Under the pieces are notes generated by a model, which had not been told where the DNA came from, made no database searches, and was given only the letters and a program-made list of their open reading frames with translations. Made by a program: the position numbers and the translations under genes. This document shows, one piece after another, positions 1 to 11,282 of a stretch of DNA of 64,000 nt (position 1 is the first letter of the stretch; the number at the start of each line of letters is the position of its first letter). Source of the DNA: Allium sativum (Eukaryota > Streptophyta > Magnoliopsida > Asparagales > Amaryllidaceae); NCBI GenBank assembly GCA_030737875.1, contig CM060922.1, positions 760,875,603 to 760,939,602 on the forward strand, given 5' to 3'.

Positions 1-1150
1 TGGAGGCTAAGTTCGCAAAGGTGGAAGAGAGGGCCGTCTTAGCCGTAGGGAATGCTAACATTGCTATAAAGTCTGCTGCCGATACTAGTGTACAACTCAC
101 AAAAGCTCAGCAGGAAATACGACTACAGTGAGCTTATGATCGAGTTATTTGCTCAGGTTATCCGAACTTGAGACATTTCTTGGAAAAAAATATCTGACAA
201 CTCTGGTCGATGTATGGGATCAGATTGTTAATGAAGAAAAGTGACGGCTTAAGGTTGACACCATCCATGAAGAAGAGCTCATAAGAACATATTTGAGAGG
301 CAAGGAGCTGGAGCGTTTGGCTGATGGGAGGAGACTGATCCATGGAACTATGGAGGAGGAGAGATGTCAAGCCAAATGGAAGGAAACTCTCAAAATAGGG
401 TCTAGTTCTTCATCTACTGCCCCAGGGGTTACCAAAACAGAAGGTAATGATCTGAATCGTTCTGAGATTCCAAATTCAGCTCTCCTATATCCATTTGTTG
501 AGTCGGTCCCTAAAATCTCTACTACTCCTGCTGACAAGTCATCTGAATGTATCTCCACCTTTTCACCTCAATTTGCTAAAGTTGTAGTAGTTAGTCGCTA
601 TATTATAAGGAAGACAATAGAAAAGTCCATGTTCTCTCCTGATTTAATAGCTATTGCTTCTCGTTTTTAGGTGTGAAGCCCGTTGAGGAGACCAAAGAGA
701 AACAAGAAGGGTTCACTAATAAAGCCGTTGTGCCATCCAGTACTAAAGTTCCCAAGGATAGAGATGTAATAGAGGCTTTAAAAGATATTGTCGGCGATGG
801 AGACGAGGGAGATGACGATGTTGTTGTGACCGGGGACTCGGGTGAGACCGAGGGCATTACTTTGGCAGAAAGAAAAGCAAAGAATGATAAGCTTTTAAAA
901 GCCAAAGTCGAGTAAAAATTCGACCCCTCAACATTGATCCCATCTAGGCAATTGCTCCTGGGTCTAGGTTGGTTGTCAAGCTTTCCACTTGATAAATCAC
1001 TGGAGAGTTAGCTCAGAAATCCTTTGCCGATCCAAGTGCAACTCCTTCAGACAAGAAAAGGAAGAAACATATCCTCACTGATGCCAAGAGTGAGGAGAAG
1101 GAGAAGCTTAAGGCTGCCAAAAAAATCCAAGTCTTCCCTAAAGCCTAAGT
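1..1150 (+). pseudogene. Antisense ORF (aORF) of the Tat element, broken
   Basis: The plus strand, opposite to pol and tail-to-tail with it, holds protein-like sequence that starts left of the window. Residues near 5-130 (EAKFAKVEERAVLAVGNAN...) are charged and look like coiled coil. A second block (about 293-670) is Ser/Thr-rich, and a third (about 673-915) has an acidic run GDGDEGDDD. The C-terminus (about 1,048-1,150) is Lys-rich with a KKRKKH stretch resembling a nuclear localisation signal and ends at TAA. At least three stops or frameshifts separate the blocks. Antisense ORFs between pol and the 3' LTR are known in Tat-lineage elements; their function is not established and I assign none. 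Confidence 0.55.
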
Positions 1151-2067
1151 GAAATGTGGTTCAGTCTTTTCATTTTATTTTCCACTGGCCTTCTGTTGTC
1201 GTAGCGAGTGAGGCCCTCGCTCTTTTGATTAGTTCCTTTATGTAAATTTGCACTTTTGAAAATAAAGTAGTTTTTTCCTACAATGTAAAATACTTGCAAG
1301 CTTGTCATTTATTTTAATCAAATGCAGTTGTAATCAAAATATTACTAACCTAAGTAACAAACAACAAATCACATCACAAATCAGAAAAAAGTTTCAATCC
1401 AGCATCCCTACAAACAATAATTTCTGCAATAAAAAATCATTACTAATCTAAGCAATAAACAGCAGGAGGATGTGACGTGCATGTGTGTGCCCCTGATCAA
1501 TCTTGAATAAGGTTTCTGGCTAGGGATTGTTCGAGATTGATTAGGATCGACATTAGATTGCCCCTAAGCCTTCAGTGGGGGTTTGAATCCATTTTCGTTG
1601 GCACTTATTCTCGGCGCCTTTATACTCTCCTGTCGTACGTCTAGGTTAGAGTGCGGTCAAAGCGGTCTTTAATCGTGGTGCACCATCATGCCTTGTGGAC
1701 GTCGTCTTCCCGTCCTTTATACTCCCTCTCTTGGGTAATGAGAGTTAGAGTTAATCACATGAACGATCATTCCATTCATTCTGGTTCCCTTCTGCACCCT
1801 ATTTCAGAGGGTGGGGTCATGCTAGTTCGAATGTCGTTTTCGCTCTCGATTTTAATTCAAATCATATGTTTCAAACCAAGATCAAAATAATCAAAGGACA
1901 TAAAAAAATAAATGCACGAAAAGTAAATGACACGCGATATTTTTAAAGTGGTTCGACCAAATCATAGCCTTCATCCACTTTATAATCCTTTGTTGATATT
2001 AACTAGACCGTTCTTGGCAAGTCGTGCCTTTTTACATAGTTTACAAACCAAAAGAATTAGTACAATC
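1151..2067. other. Non-coding spacer between Tat pol and the antisense ORF
   Basis: No protein similarity is visible on either strand. The stretch should hold the 3' untranslated ends of both convergent reading frames. Near 1,945-1,985 is a block, GTGGTTCGACC followed about 20 bp later by TCCACTTTA, that resembles a block in the putative 5' LTR near 8,120-8,160. Confidence 0.5.
1261..1266 (+). terminator. Possible polyadenylation signal of the antisense ORF
   Basis: An AATAAA hexamer lies about 110 bp after the last stop codon of the plus-strand antisense ORF, in T-rich sequence. It is placed where a 3' end would be expected, but the motif is short and chance occurrence is possible. Confidence 0.3.
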
Positions 2068-3290
2068 TTAAGTCAAATACTGCCGCAAGTGCTGGGCATT
2101 CCACACTCTGGAGATTTCATCACCATCTACGGTCGTTAGCTTGAAAGTTTCTTTATCAAGTTTTGCAGTGAATGGCATACAGTCCTTCCTATTTCGGACC
2201 CAGGAAAACGGGGGTTGGGAAGACACGTTTCAAAACCAAGTCTCTAGGTTCAAAGGTCCGGGGTCGACCTTCCTGTTGTAGTACTGCACAACTTGGTGTC
2301 TATGCCTCGAGGTGCGTAAGTCTGCTTCATTTCTCTTTTCCTCGATCATGTCCAAGGACTCAAGGAGATGCGCTTTGTACATCATCGGATCATAATATGT
2401 CGTTCTATGAGAGGTGACTTCCAACTCCATTGGAATGACTGCTTCTGATTCGAATGAAAGTGAGAAGGGGGTATGACCAGTTGTTGATTTATAGGTCATT
2501 CGGTAAGCCCACAATGCTAAGGGCAATTCATCGACCCACGCGGCTTTTGACTGCTTCAATCGCTTCTTTAGAATGGACTTAATGATTTTGTTTACTGCTT
2601 CGACTTGTCCATTCGATTGCGGGTGAGCTACTGTGGTGTATCTCTTTTCAATTTTGCATTTTTGGCAGAAATCTTTGAATTCGGTACTGTCGAACTGGAT
2701 ACCATTGTCAGTTATAATGTCTTTGGGAATCCCAAATCGACAAACTATGTTTCTGACAACAAAATTAATTACTCGCTTTGTCATGATCGTAGTTAATGGC
2801 TAGGCTTCTGCCCATTTGGTAAAGTAATCTGTGGCCACGATTGCATAATTTTGCCCCACCTTTAGCGATTGGTAGGCTTCCAATGATGTTTATTCCTCAC
2901 ATAGCGAATGGCCACAGACTCACCATTGACTTAAGTTGACTGGGAGGTGCTCTAGGAATCTTCGCAAATTTCTAGCACCTATCACAGCGTCGTGAATAAT
3001 CAGCTGCATCCCGATTTACGTTAGGCCAGAAGTAGCCGAACTACAATATTTTCTTTGCCAACGTCTGGCCTCCGGTGTGGTCTCCACATTCCCCCTCATG
3101 CACCTCTTTCAATACACGTTTGACATCGTCATGGGCTATACACCGGAGTAAGGATACCGAAAATTCCTGCCGGTAAAGGACTTCTCCCTGCATAACATAT
3201 CTTGATGCTTTACGAACTATAGCCCGTCTCTCACTCTTTTTGCCAGGAGTATTCCGTTTTGAAGGAAGTTCTTTATTGGCGTCATCCATG
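2068..3290 (-). pseudogene. Tat-element integrase (degenerate)
   Basis: Integrase would insert element cDNA into chromosomal DNA in the nucleus. Visible parts in order: an HHCC-like zinc domain (about 3,289-3,000; HEGECGDHTGGQ onward), then a core with TDNGIQFDSTEFKDF (second catalytic Asp) and PQSNGQVEAVNK (catalytic Glu), then a C-terminal domain ending VWNAQHLRQYL and a TAA stop at 2,068-2,070. The core is open only at 2,230-2,784; stops and a frameshift break it from the zinc domain and the tail. It follows RNase H, the normal gypsy order. Confidence 0.85.
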
Positions 3291-3409
3291 ACTCTCTTTC
3301 TGGTTCGGATTCCAGTATTGGATCAACTTCCATCTGGTCAATGCTTGGAGATTCTAGTACCTCGATTGGGACCATCTCTGTTTCTCCCGGGTTATCGGAA
3401 CTCTCTAAT

Positions 3410-4116
3410 TTAGTCAACCTCACCGCTTTTTGATTTTCTGTTCATTGAATGTTGGATATGTTGCAATGCTCCAGGTTGTCTAATAACTCCTCTGCCCATA
3501 CTAGGTGAGTAGCTAGTCGAGGTCATTTCACCTGAAACTCTTTCCGAACCTAGAATTAGAGAATCACCGAAGATGTCTAATGTCGCTACTCTTAGCTTCT
3601 TAGCGAGCTTCAGCTTGGCAATCAAGGTTTCATATTCGGAATCGCTATGGGCAGCGGAAAATTCCAGTCAGAGAGCGTAGTGAATCGGTCATTTTTCGGG
3701 AGTTATCAGTACAACTCCGGCGCCAGACCACTGGTCATTCCTAGCACCGTTTGTGTATAGCTTCCATGTGCTAGATTCCAGCTTTTGTTTTGAGGGACTG
3801 GCTTCTTTATCTGACACATCCTCTTCTGGGATCGTAAACTCAATGATGAAGACGGCTAATGCCTGCCCTCGTATGGACTTTCTAGAAGCAAATTAAGATC
3901 GAACTGACTAGGCTCGATATTCCATTTGAGTAATCTTTCCGAAACTTCAGGTCGCTGCAGGACTTGCCGGAGCAGTTGATCGGTGTATATGATAATTGGG
4001 TGAGCTTGGAAATAGTGGTGAAGATTTCTGGAGGCAACCAACAAGCTGTAAGCAAGCTTCTCTATTTTTGGATAATTGCGTTCTACCGCTGCCAATTTCT
4101 TGCTCACATAATACAC
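3410..4116 (-). pseudogene. Tat-element RNase H region (degenerate)
   Basis: RNase H removes the RNA strand during reverse transcription. Two pieces are readable. At 4,116-3,856, YYVSKKLAAVERNYPKIEKLAYSL and IIYTDQLLRQVLQ match the RNase H part of gypsy pol. At 3,625-3,410, LIAKLKLAKKLRVATLDIFGDS matches the second RNase H block typical of Tat elements. A linker (3,423-3,217) leads to integrase. The ~230 bp between the pieces carries stops. The region overlaps the RT fragment end in another frame, which shows a frameshift near 4,110. Confidence 0.8.
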
Positions 4117-5060
4117 CGGTCATTGAATTTTATCCTCTTTGCGCACGAGTACTGATCTAATAACATGTGACGAAACTGCAAGGTATACGAATAAATCTTC
4201 ATGATCCACTGGTTAGACAATATCGAGGATTTTTCTCGAAGATTTAACAGATTTTGGAAGGCTTCAACACAATCTAGGGTCCACTCGAAGTTGCGCTTTT
4301 CCCGCTTTATCAAGTTGAAGAAAGATACACACTTATCGATGGCCTTGGAAATAAATCTTCTCAATGCTGCTACATTCGCCGCAAAGCTCTGTACGTCCTT
4401 GATCTTCTGTGGCTCACTAATGTTCCTGATTGCTGCAATTTGATCGCGATTAATTTCGATTTCGCGTGAACTGACGATGAAGCCAAGGAACTTTCCCGAT
4501 GCCGCACCAAATGAGAACTTCAGAGGATTAAGCTTCATTCCGTGTCGCCGGAGGATACCGAACATCTCTACTAAGTCCATTGTGTGGTTGGACGATTGCT
4601 TGGACTTCACAAGCTTATCATCCAAATAAACTTCCATCGTTTTCCCTATTTGATTATAGAACATTCAATTCACTATGCATTGGTATGTCACTCCGGCATT
4701 CTTCAATCCGAAGGGCATCACCACATAACAATACAATCCTAAGTCTGTGATAAAACTGGTTTGTTCCTGATCTAAACCGAAGGCTTTGTTCGGATCTGAG
4801 AAATCAATACATGTATGCCATTTCCCATTGGCTTTCTTAACCAGGACGGGGTTCGATATTTAATCGGGATACGTCGAGTCTCTAATGAAACCGCTATCTC
4901 TTAACTTTCCCACTTCTTCCTTTAAGGCGGCCGACCTCTCTGGTCTCAACATACGCATTTTTTGTTTTATAGGGGGATGATTTGGGTTTATGCTTAGTGA
5001 ATGACTCATGATTGAAGGACAAATTCCACATATATCAGCGTGGGCCTAAGAGAACACGTC
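4104..5060 (-). pseudogene. Tat-element reverse transcriptase (degenerate)
   Basis: The enzyme copies element RNA into DNA in the cytoplasmic particle. The catalytic motif reads YLDD inside MEVYLDDKLVKS (near 4,625), a variant common in Tat elements. Upstream, through several stops, the thumb-distal motifs KPMGNG.H, DL..YCYVVMPFGLKNAG and similar can be followed to about 5,000. Downstream, LNPLKFSFGAASGKFLGFIVS and DVQSFAANVAALRRFISK are standard. About 186 codons are open (4,664-4,104); the N-terminal half is broken. Confidence 0.85.
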
Positions 5061-5389
5061 CAAGTTTGCTTTTAAAAAGTCTGCTAATTCCATCGTTTGG
5101 AGGGGATCCAGGTGAGATCCAATCTTTAATACCTTCATTGGGTCATCGACATCGATCAGAAGGTCCACAGTTGCCTCATTAGGGGTTGCCTTCCTACATC
5201 CCGGTTCTTCATCCTATCTGGGATCGATGTCCTTAGGCAGGTCAATAAACAACTCCCTCGGCGGTGTTCTCTTTACTTGTTATGCCGAGACCTCCTAGGA
5301 AGAAGGGGAAGAACTCTTGGGCTCTACATCTTTCCATTGTGTAGCATTTTCAATTCTTCCATATAACAAGCTCTTCAAGCAACTTGGTC

Positions 5390-5780
5390 GCGGGTACCAA
5401 CCCCACTCCAGCTTCGGTTGGGAACTTCAGTAACAAACATCAAGGTGCAAGTTAGGCCTTGAACTATGCAAGGGTCGGTTGGCCTAAAATGCCATTGTAG
5501 GCGAATCAACGTCCATAACCACAAACGGGAGGATCCTTACTCTTCGACGATCTCCTTCCCCTAGCTCTACAGACAAATCTACCAAACTAATTGAAGCAGT
5601 TGGCGATCCATTGAAGCCACGCATCCAACCTCCATATGGCTTTAAGTTCTTCATTTCTAACTTCAGTTGGTCAAATGGTTTTTAAACAAGATGTTGACGG
5701 AACTCCCGTAGTCCACAAGGACTTTCTATACCAATGCAGGCCCGATGAAATGGGTCGATGTTGTTACACCTTCTATACTC
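5390..5780 (-). pseudogene. Tat-element aspartic protease (degenerate)
   Basis: The protease matures the element polyprotein. The active-site loop reads DYGSSVNILF near 5,714-5,685, in place of the usual D(T/N)GSS. About 40 codons later comes GGWMRGFNGSPTASISLVDLSVELGEGDRRRVRIL, partly visible and matching retropepsin-fold sequence of Tat elements, and then a PYNGILG-like flap-distal motif with a stop. It lies between gag and RT as expected. Frameshifts split the active site from the following block. Confidence 0.65.
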
Positions 5781-6060
5781 TCTGTCTTAGAAGATTACAT
5801 CATCGGCTGTTGTCTTTTGTTGTTTCATGGGGCAGTATCTTCAAGATTGATGCATTCTCCCACTTTTGGGTGTTTGGCGGCATCAACATACTGTTTCATT
5901 GCTTTATTGCTAGACCCAGCTGGATGTGGTTCTCCAACCACAGTTTTAATGACTATGCCTTTCCCTTTTTGCTGGGCAGTAGGTCTAGAAGCAAGCTGAT
6001 TTTAATTCGGAGTAGATCCTCCTTGCCTTTATCCTTAAAAGAAACCTCATACTCATAAAG

Positions 6061-7480
6061 CTTCCCTACACAAAGCAACTTTTCGACAACGTCCTTCAGA
6101 TGGTGATACTCATTGTAGAGTGGCTGTAAGTCCCATGAAATAAATAGAACTTCCCGGTTTCATGCTCCTTTCCAATCGAATCTTTGGGTGGAGGTTTCTT
6201 GTATTGGACAACATTGTAAGTTTCCAAATAAATATTATCCAAAGTATCACTCAGTGACATGTAATTCTCAAAAGACTGAAATCGAGGCCTAATTTTGGAA
6301 TTGTTTCTCCGATTCCTATTTCTTTCGCCGCCATTCCCGCCTTGGTGGTCATTCCCTCTATTCTTGTTGCCAACATTTACTTCAACCTTTCTTGCGCTAT
6401 CACCAAACTGCTTGATGGTGACATTGCTCTGAATGTCCTCTCTCGGGATTTCATCAAACTTTCTCTTTCTGTTGGCATATATTTCCTCTTTTCGCAAATG
6501 AATATTTGCCTTTTCATAAAACAGTTCTCGCGTTAGTGGTGGTTTTCCGGCCAGGTACCTTTTGAACTCAGTGTCTTTATCAACTCCATCTATGAGTGTC
6601 ATCTTGATGGTCTTCTCGTGTGGGTCACTTACTTCTGTAGCTTCCAAATTGAAACAATCTACATACGATTTCAAAATCTCCCTAGGAGCTTGTTTGATTA
6701 CAGATAGCTCAATGACACTCTTGGATTTCCGGGCGTGGAGTCAAAACTGATTCATGAAGCTCTCACTTAGCTACTTAAAACTGGAGATCAATCAAGGTGG
6801 AAGCCGAGTGAACCACATCAATGCGACGTCTTCGAGATATATTGGAAAAGCCTTACATTTTATGGCATCAGGAGGTGTTCATGTATCAAGAGTATCTCAT
6901 CAAATACTGCCTAGGACTAGTTCTTTCTCCATATTGGTCCATAGTGGGAAGATTAAATTGCCTGGGGACCTGAAAATCCAAGATATCATCAGTAAAAGGG
7001 GTATGGTTGTGATAAATGCCCTAATCTTTGTTAGTATAATCCATGATGTCAGTCATGATTTGGCGCACCATGGTCTTGACTTCTTCATTGGTTACTATAG
7101 GCTCAGGGTCAGCACTTATTGTTCTCCGAATAGTTGCAGTTCCCATATCAGGTTGCGTCCTCAGACTCCTTGCAGGAGCGGAATTTCCTTGCCTCCATGG
7201 TCCTGGTCACTCACAGGGCGGGTAGCTTGAAGGAGTTGTCGCTTAGTAGGATTAGTAATGTTGGGATCCCTGGGAAGGATACGAGATCCATGCATCGACA
7301 ACAACATTAGCTCTCTCAAGCTTGGGTCATTAAGTCCCAGGAGGCGGGCTGCGTCTTCACGGGATCCCAATGATCCAAATGTCATTTGTTTGAGATTCTC
7401 GGGTCTCTCATATGGTCTTCTTGGAGGTCTTACATTTTCTTCTGAGGAAGATGAGTTGTCTACAGCAAGGAGATGAGTTG
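6061..7480 (-). pseudogene. Tat-element gag (degenerate)
   Basis: Gag forms the particle that packages element RNA. The most readable part is 6,674-6,096 (192 codons), with a run YLAGKPPLTRELFYEKANIHLRKEE and a basic, Asn/Gly-rich stretch (GGNGGERNRNRRNNSK) that could bind nucleic acid. Upstream, through stops, FPIYLEDVALMWFTRLPP marks the gag core (about 6,860-6,780). A piece at 7,385-7,161 may be the N-terminal region. No clear zinc knuckle is left. Confidence 0.7.
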
Positions 7481-8032
7481 GAGAAGGCGTTCTCTATCTA
7501 CGAAGATCTTCTACCTGCCTATTCATCGCATTCCTCGAATCGCAGCACTATCACATCTCTAGGCCTCTAAGGCATCGTTAGTTCTATCCAACATATCAAG
7601 CTAGCAAACATAAAAATCCATCTGCGAGACGGGTGCAGAAGTAGGGAGTTTATGGCTAGTAGTTGTAGCTATAGTTTGAGCGTTTGGATCAGCTCAAGTA
7701 GGAACATGCATGCTAGAAGAAAGGTTCAAGTCACCCCCATTGGGTCGAGTCGCGACCTGATGACTTGATTCTTCCAACACATCAGTTCCGGATTAGGTCG
7801 TAGTTATTCCTCCGGGTCGGGTCGCCCCCCGCGAGCCGAGCTCCTACGGCCTGATGTTGACAAGTTCTGATTAGTTCGCTTTGGAGCTATGAAACCGATT
7901 AGTTGAACTGAATGAAATCTTCAGAAATGATGAAAATGCGGACTATCTCTCCGGTCTTAGAAATTCAAACAGTAGAATGACAATTCGAAATGCTAAGAAT
8001 TCAATTCTCAGTGAAAGCACCAAAATGTTAGA
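7481..8032 (-). other. Tat-element leader between 5' LTR and gag
   Basis: No coding similarity is seen. Read on the minus strand, the sequence directly after the putative LTR end begins TTTTGGTGCTTTCACTGAGA. A TGG start is expected for a tRNA primer binding site, but I cannot name the tRNA. Confidence 0.4.
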
Positions 8033-8330
8033 CCAAAAATTGGTTCTAACACCCAATAAACTATGAATCGCAGAGAATTATAACTTAAAGCATAATAAAA
8101 AGCATCAAACACATACGATTTATAGTGGTTCGGTATTAACGAGCCCACGTCCACTTTATTTACTTCTTATTGACTGATCGATTGTAAGTACTGTACAAAT
8201 ATCCACTCAATCTCACAATTACAATGAGTGGATATGATTCCTCCAAGCTGTTTGTGATGATGCTAATGATTCCTCCAAGCTGTTTATGAGACTCTGCTTG
8301 GCCTGGTTACAAAGCAGGCCAACAGCAGTA
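8033..8330 (-). repeat. Putative 5' LTR of the Tat element, right boundary uncertain
   Basis: On the minus strand an LTR-like end GGTCTAACA lies directly before the primer-site-like leader. In plus orientation the sequence starts TGTTAGACC, and TGGTTCTAACA follows a few bases later, so the end is nearly palindromic. The other LTR is outside the window, so length and identity cannot be tested here. Confidence 0.4.
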
Positions 8331-9598
8331 TTAAATTTACTAATATTAATGCTTTACGATATGAAAGTTATTTAGTATCATTGTGTATTTTTTAACCTTG
8401 GGGGCATCATTTAGCATACCGTATCGGACATTATAAGTCTCAGGACCGGCTCTGGCAGTTACATGGTATCATTTTTTCATCTACTTTGGGTATAGCTTTT
8501 ATGGGAAAATCATACTAAATAATAAGCTATTGAGTATTATTTTAACCTATACAACGATAACAGCATTATTGAACCAAAAGGATAGTGGGTATCGTTTTTC
8601 GAATATAAGTCCGTTACAAATTATACTGAATACTATTTTCAAAGTTTCAAAGCTTTGTTTTCAACCAAACAAACTATTGGTATCATTTTTGCAATATGCA
8701 ATATGTTATAAAGTAGTAATGTTTACAGTATTACCAAATTGATTTGCTGTCTTCATTTGCACTTTGTATTCCCTTCTATGCAACTTTTCTTGTTTAACGT
8801 TCTTTGATACCATTAGAATAAATTTAATCATATGGTACTGTCTGTATGGTTTTTATAACTTTATTGTATCGCTTACATGCACAACAGCCGTTTGATTTTC
8901 TTTTTTCATTACTTTCCGATTTTATTTTCTTTGATGTTTTTTCTTTTATGCACATGTTCAATAGTTTATTTCTCAATAGTTATTTGTTGTTACATGTTTT
9001 CTTCATTGCTCTGTCAATGAAGTTTAATACTATTTCAATAGAAATACAACTATATTGATTTTGTTATACATGATTTTGTAGCATAAGTTATCTTTGCTTT
9101 ATTTATTTTATTTTACTAGTTTTCTTTGAGTAAAACAAAACAGTCTATGTTGTTTTACCAAAAGTTTTTTAAATAATTTGTCATTTAAATTGTTATTTTT
9201 AAATTTAATCGGAATTTTAAACCCTAGTAATAGTAACAATATCTTTTGTCATGACAGTTGTGTCAACTCATATGATTAAACCAATGGAAATAGGAAAGCT
9301 TGATCCAAGCATTGAAACACAACATAATTGAATGATCAAGTTTGAAAGTTGTAGACTATGGTAATCACAAGAACTAGTGGAAAATAGATTTGAAGGACGG
9401 TGGAGGTTGAAAATTGAAATATAATGAGGTTTTGGTTAATAATTTTGTAAAGAGGGATGTATATCAAAATTTCTCCATTTCCCTATTGATATATCTCATT
9501 GCTTTTCATCAGTTATCCCCATGTTTAGTCCAACTCTTAACCACCCAATATTTTGCATTGATAATCCCCTCAATAAATGGCGAAATATGCAGCCAATA
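8331..9598. other. AT-rich region with no recognised feature
   Basis: No convincing coding frame on either strand; open stretches are short and T-rich. A loose motif (TGGTATCATTTTT and close variants) recurs at about 8,375-8,700. It may be old transposon debris or ordinary intergenic sequence between the Tat and copia elements. Confidence 0.5.
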
Positions 9599-9720
9599 TG
9601 AAGAGTAATACAGTAACACACGTATATACTCTTTATATCCCGTTTATTTCATAAGTGGTCTTAGCCCGTAAGTTCTGTTTTTACATTCAGCCCATTCGGC
9701 AAGTACTACTATAAATATGT
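9599..9720 (+). repeat. First, truncated copy of the copia LTR start
   Basis: Bases 9,614-9,720 repeat 10,618-10,724 with one visible difference (AAGTTCTG against AAGCTCTG). The copy stops in the middle of the LTR and joins directly to antisense gag sequence. The upstream TG at 9,599 could be the true LTR start, because the second copy lacks those bases; this is inference. Confidence 0.7.
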
Positions 9721-10620
9721 AGGAATTAAGCTGTTATCAGCACCTCTGTTGTAATTTGCTGGAACTCTCTGTGATCCATAGAGATAATCTTCCAACCCAT
9801 AACCTTTTGCTGATCTTTCAACTTGCAGTTTCCATAGAAGATAATTGGATTCATCCAGTTGGATTAAGATGATGTTGCTTTGCGGCTTGATGATGGATTT
9901 AATAGGATCTTCTGTGCTTTCAGCACTTGTCTGGTATGATCTAGCTGATGATCTTGGAGAATTTGGTGGATTTGTTTCAATCATGATTCTCTGAAGTGAT
10001 ATAAAGAATCAGTTGCTGGAAAGATTGCTCAGAAACAGGTAAACTTCTCGTGAACTCTTTTCTTGAATTGAAATCTTCTGCAAGATTTCTTTGAATTTGA
10101 ATTTAAAAAGCAACCAGAATTGCTAAAATGAGGATTTTGAGAAAGTGATGAAGCACTGAATGTCTGATTAGCAATCTAGGATGGCTTTTGACTTCAGATT
10201 ATTGATTTCTTCAAAATTTTATGATTGAAATTGAGTTCTTGAGAAGAAGATTTACCACCAAGCTATGGTGTTGAAACCTGATGCAGCCACTGAATGTAGG
10301 CGAGGCACAATTTTCAGGACAACAGCCTCAACTCTCAGATGATGAGATGAAAATCTTGGATAAGAGGCATCCAAGTGATGAGAATTTTCTGATGGATGAT
10401 CTATCTTTCGATAGATTTATAGGGAAATGAATTGCTGGATCGAAATTGATGCAGTTAGCACAATTTATAGCTCTGATACCATATAAGAATGTAAACAGAA
10501 ATGTTTTTGTATATTGATTCAATAGTTTATGAACGATATATGTACATATTTATAGTAGTACTTGCCGAATGGGCTGAATGTAAAAACAGAACTTACGGGC
10601 TAAGACCACTTATGAAATAA
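9721..10620 (-). repeat. Inverted arm of copia LTR, leader and gag start
   Basis: This ~900 bp is the reverse complement of 10,648-11,546, with a 27 bp loop (10,621-10,647) between the arms. It holds the antisense LTR, primer site, leader and the first ~90 codons of gag (9,984-9,721). The arms differ at scattered positions, by eye a few percent. The gag copy ends abruptly after NRGADNSLIP. Transcription through both arms would give a long hairpin RNA. Confidence 0.9.
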
Positions 10621-10784
10621 CACACGTATATACTCTTTATATCCCGTTTATTTCATAAGTGGTCTTAGCCCGTAAGCTCTGTTTTTACATTCAGCCCATT
10701 CGGCAAGTACTACTATAAATATGTACATATATCGTTCGTAAACTATTGAATCAATATACAGAAACATTTCTGTTTACATTCTTA
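10618..10784 (+). repeat. 5' LTR of the copia element
   Basis: The short LTR (about 165-185 bp) contains a TATA-like ACTATAAATATG near 10,712 and ends just before the primer binding site. The exact 3' edge is uncertain: either the CA at 10,777-10,778 or a few bases later. Its 5' edge is merged with the inverted arm. Confidence 0.65.
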
Positions 10785-10786
10785 TA

Positions 10787-10798
10787 TGGTATCAGAGC
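10787..10798 (+). promoter_or_regulatory. Primer binding site for initiator tRNA-Met (copia)
   Basis: The exact sequence TGGTATCAGAGC is complementary to the 3' end of plant initiator tRNA-Met and follows the LTR. It sets the plus-strand orientation of the element. Confidence 0.9.
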
Positions 10799-11282
10799 TA
10801 TAAATTGTGCCAACTGCATCAATTTCGATCCAGCAATTCGTTTCTCTACAAATCTATCGAAAGATAGATCATCCATCCGAAAATTCTCATCACTTGGATG
10901 CCTCTTATCCAAGATTTTCATCTCATCATCTGAGAGTTGAGGCTGTGGTCCTAAAAACTGTGCCTCGCCTACATTCAGTGGCTGCATCAGGTTTCAACAC
11001 CATAGCTTGGTGGTAAATCTTCTTCTCAAGAACTCAATTTCAATCATAAAATTTTGAAGAAATCAATAATCTGAAGTCAAAAGCCGTCCTAGATTGCTAA
11101 TCAGACATTCAGTGCTCGTCACTTTCTCAAAATCCTCATTTTAGCAATTCTGGTTGCTTTTTAAATTCAAATTCAAAGAAATCTTGCAGAAGAATTCAAT
11201 TCAAGAAAAGAGTTCATGAGAAGTTTACCTGTTTTTGAGCAATCTTTCCAGTAACTGATTCTTTATATCACTTCAGAGAATC

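Larger units (their letters stand above)
1..8330 (-). mobile_element. Degenerate Ty3-gypsy element, Tat/Retand lineage (partial)
   Basis: Minus-strand remains of gag (~7,480-6,061), protease (~5,780-5,390), RT (~5,060-4,104), RNase H (~4,116-3,410) and integrase (3,290-2,068) lie in the order expected for Ty3-gypsy. Tat-like hallmarks seen are the RT block with VYLDDKLVKS, a second RNase H block containing DIFGDS, and an integrase ending in WNAQHLRQYL. A plus-strand ORF sits downstream of pol, as known for several Tat families. Every domain carries stops or frameshifts, so the element is dead. The 5' LTR appears to lie at 8,033-~8,330; the 3' LTR should lie left of position 1. The lineage is inferred by eye, and the right end is uncertain by a few hundred bases. 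Confidence 0.85.
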
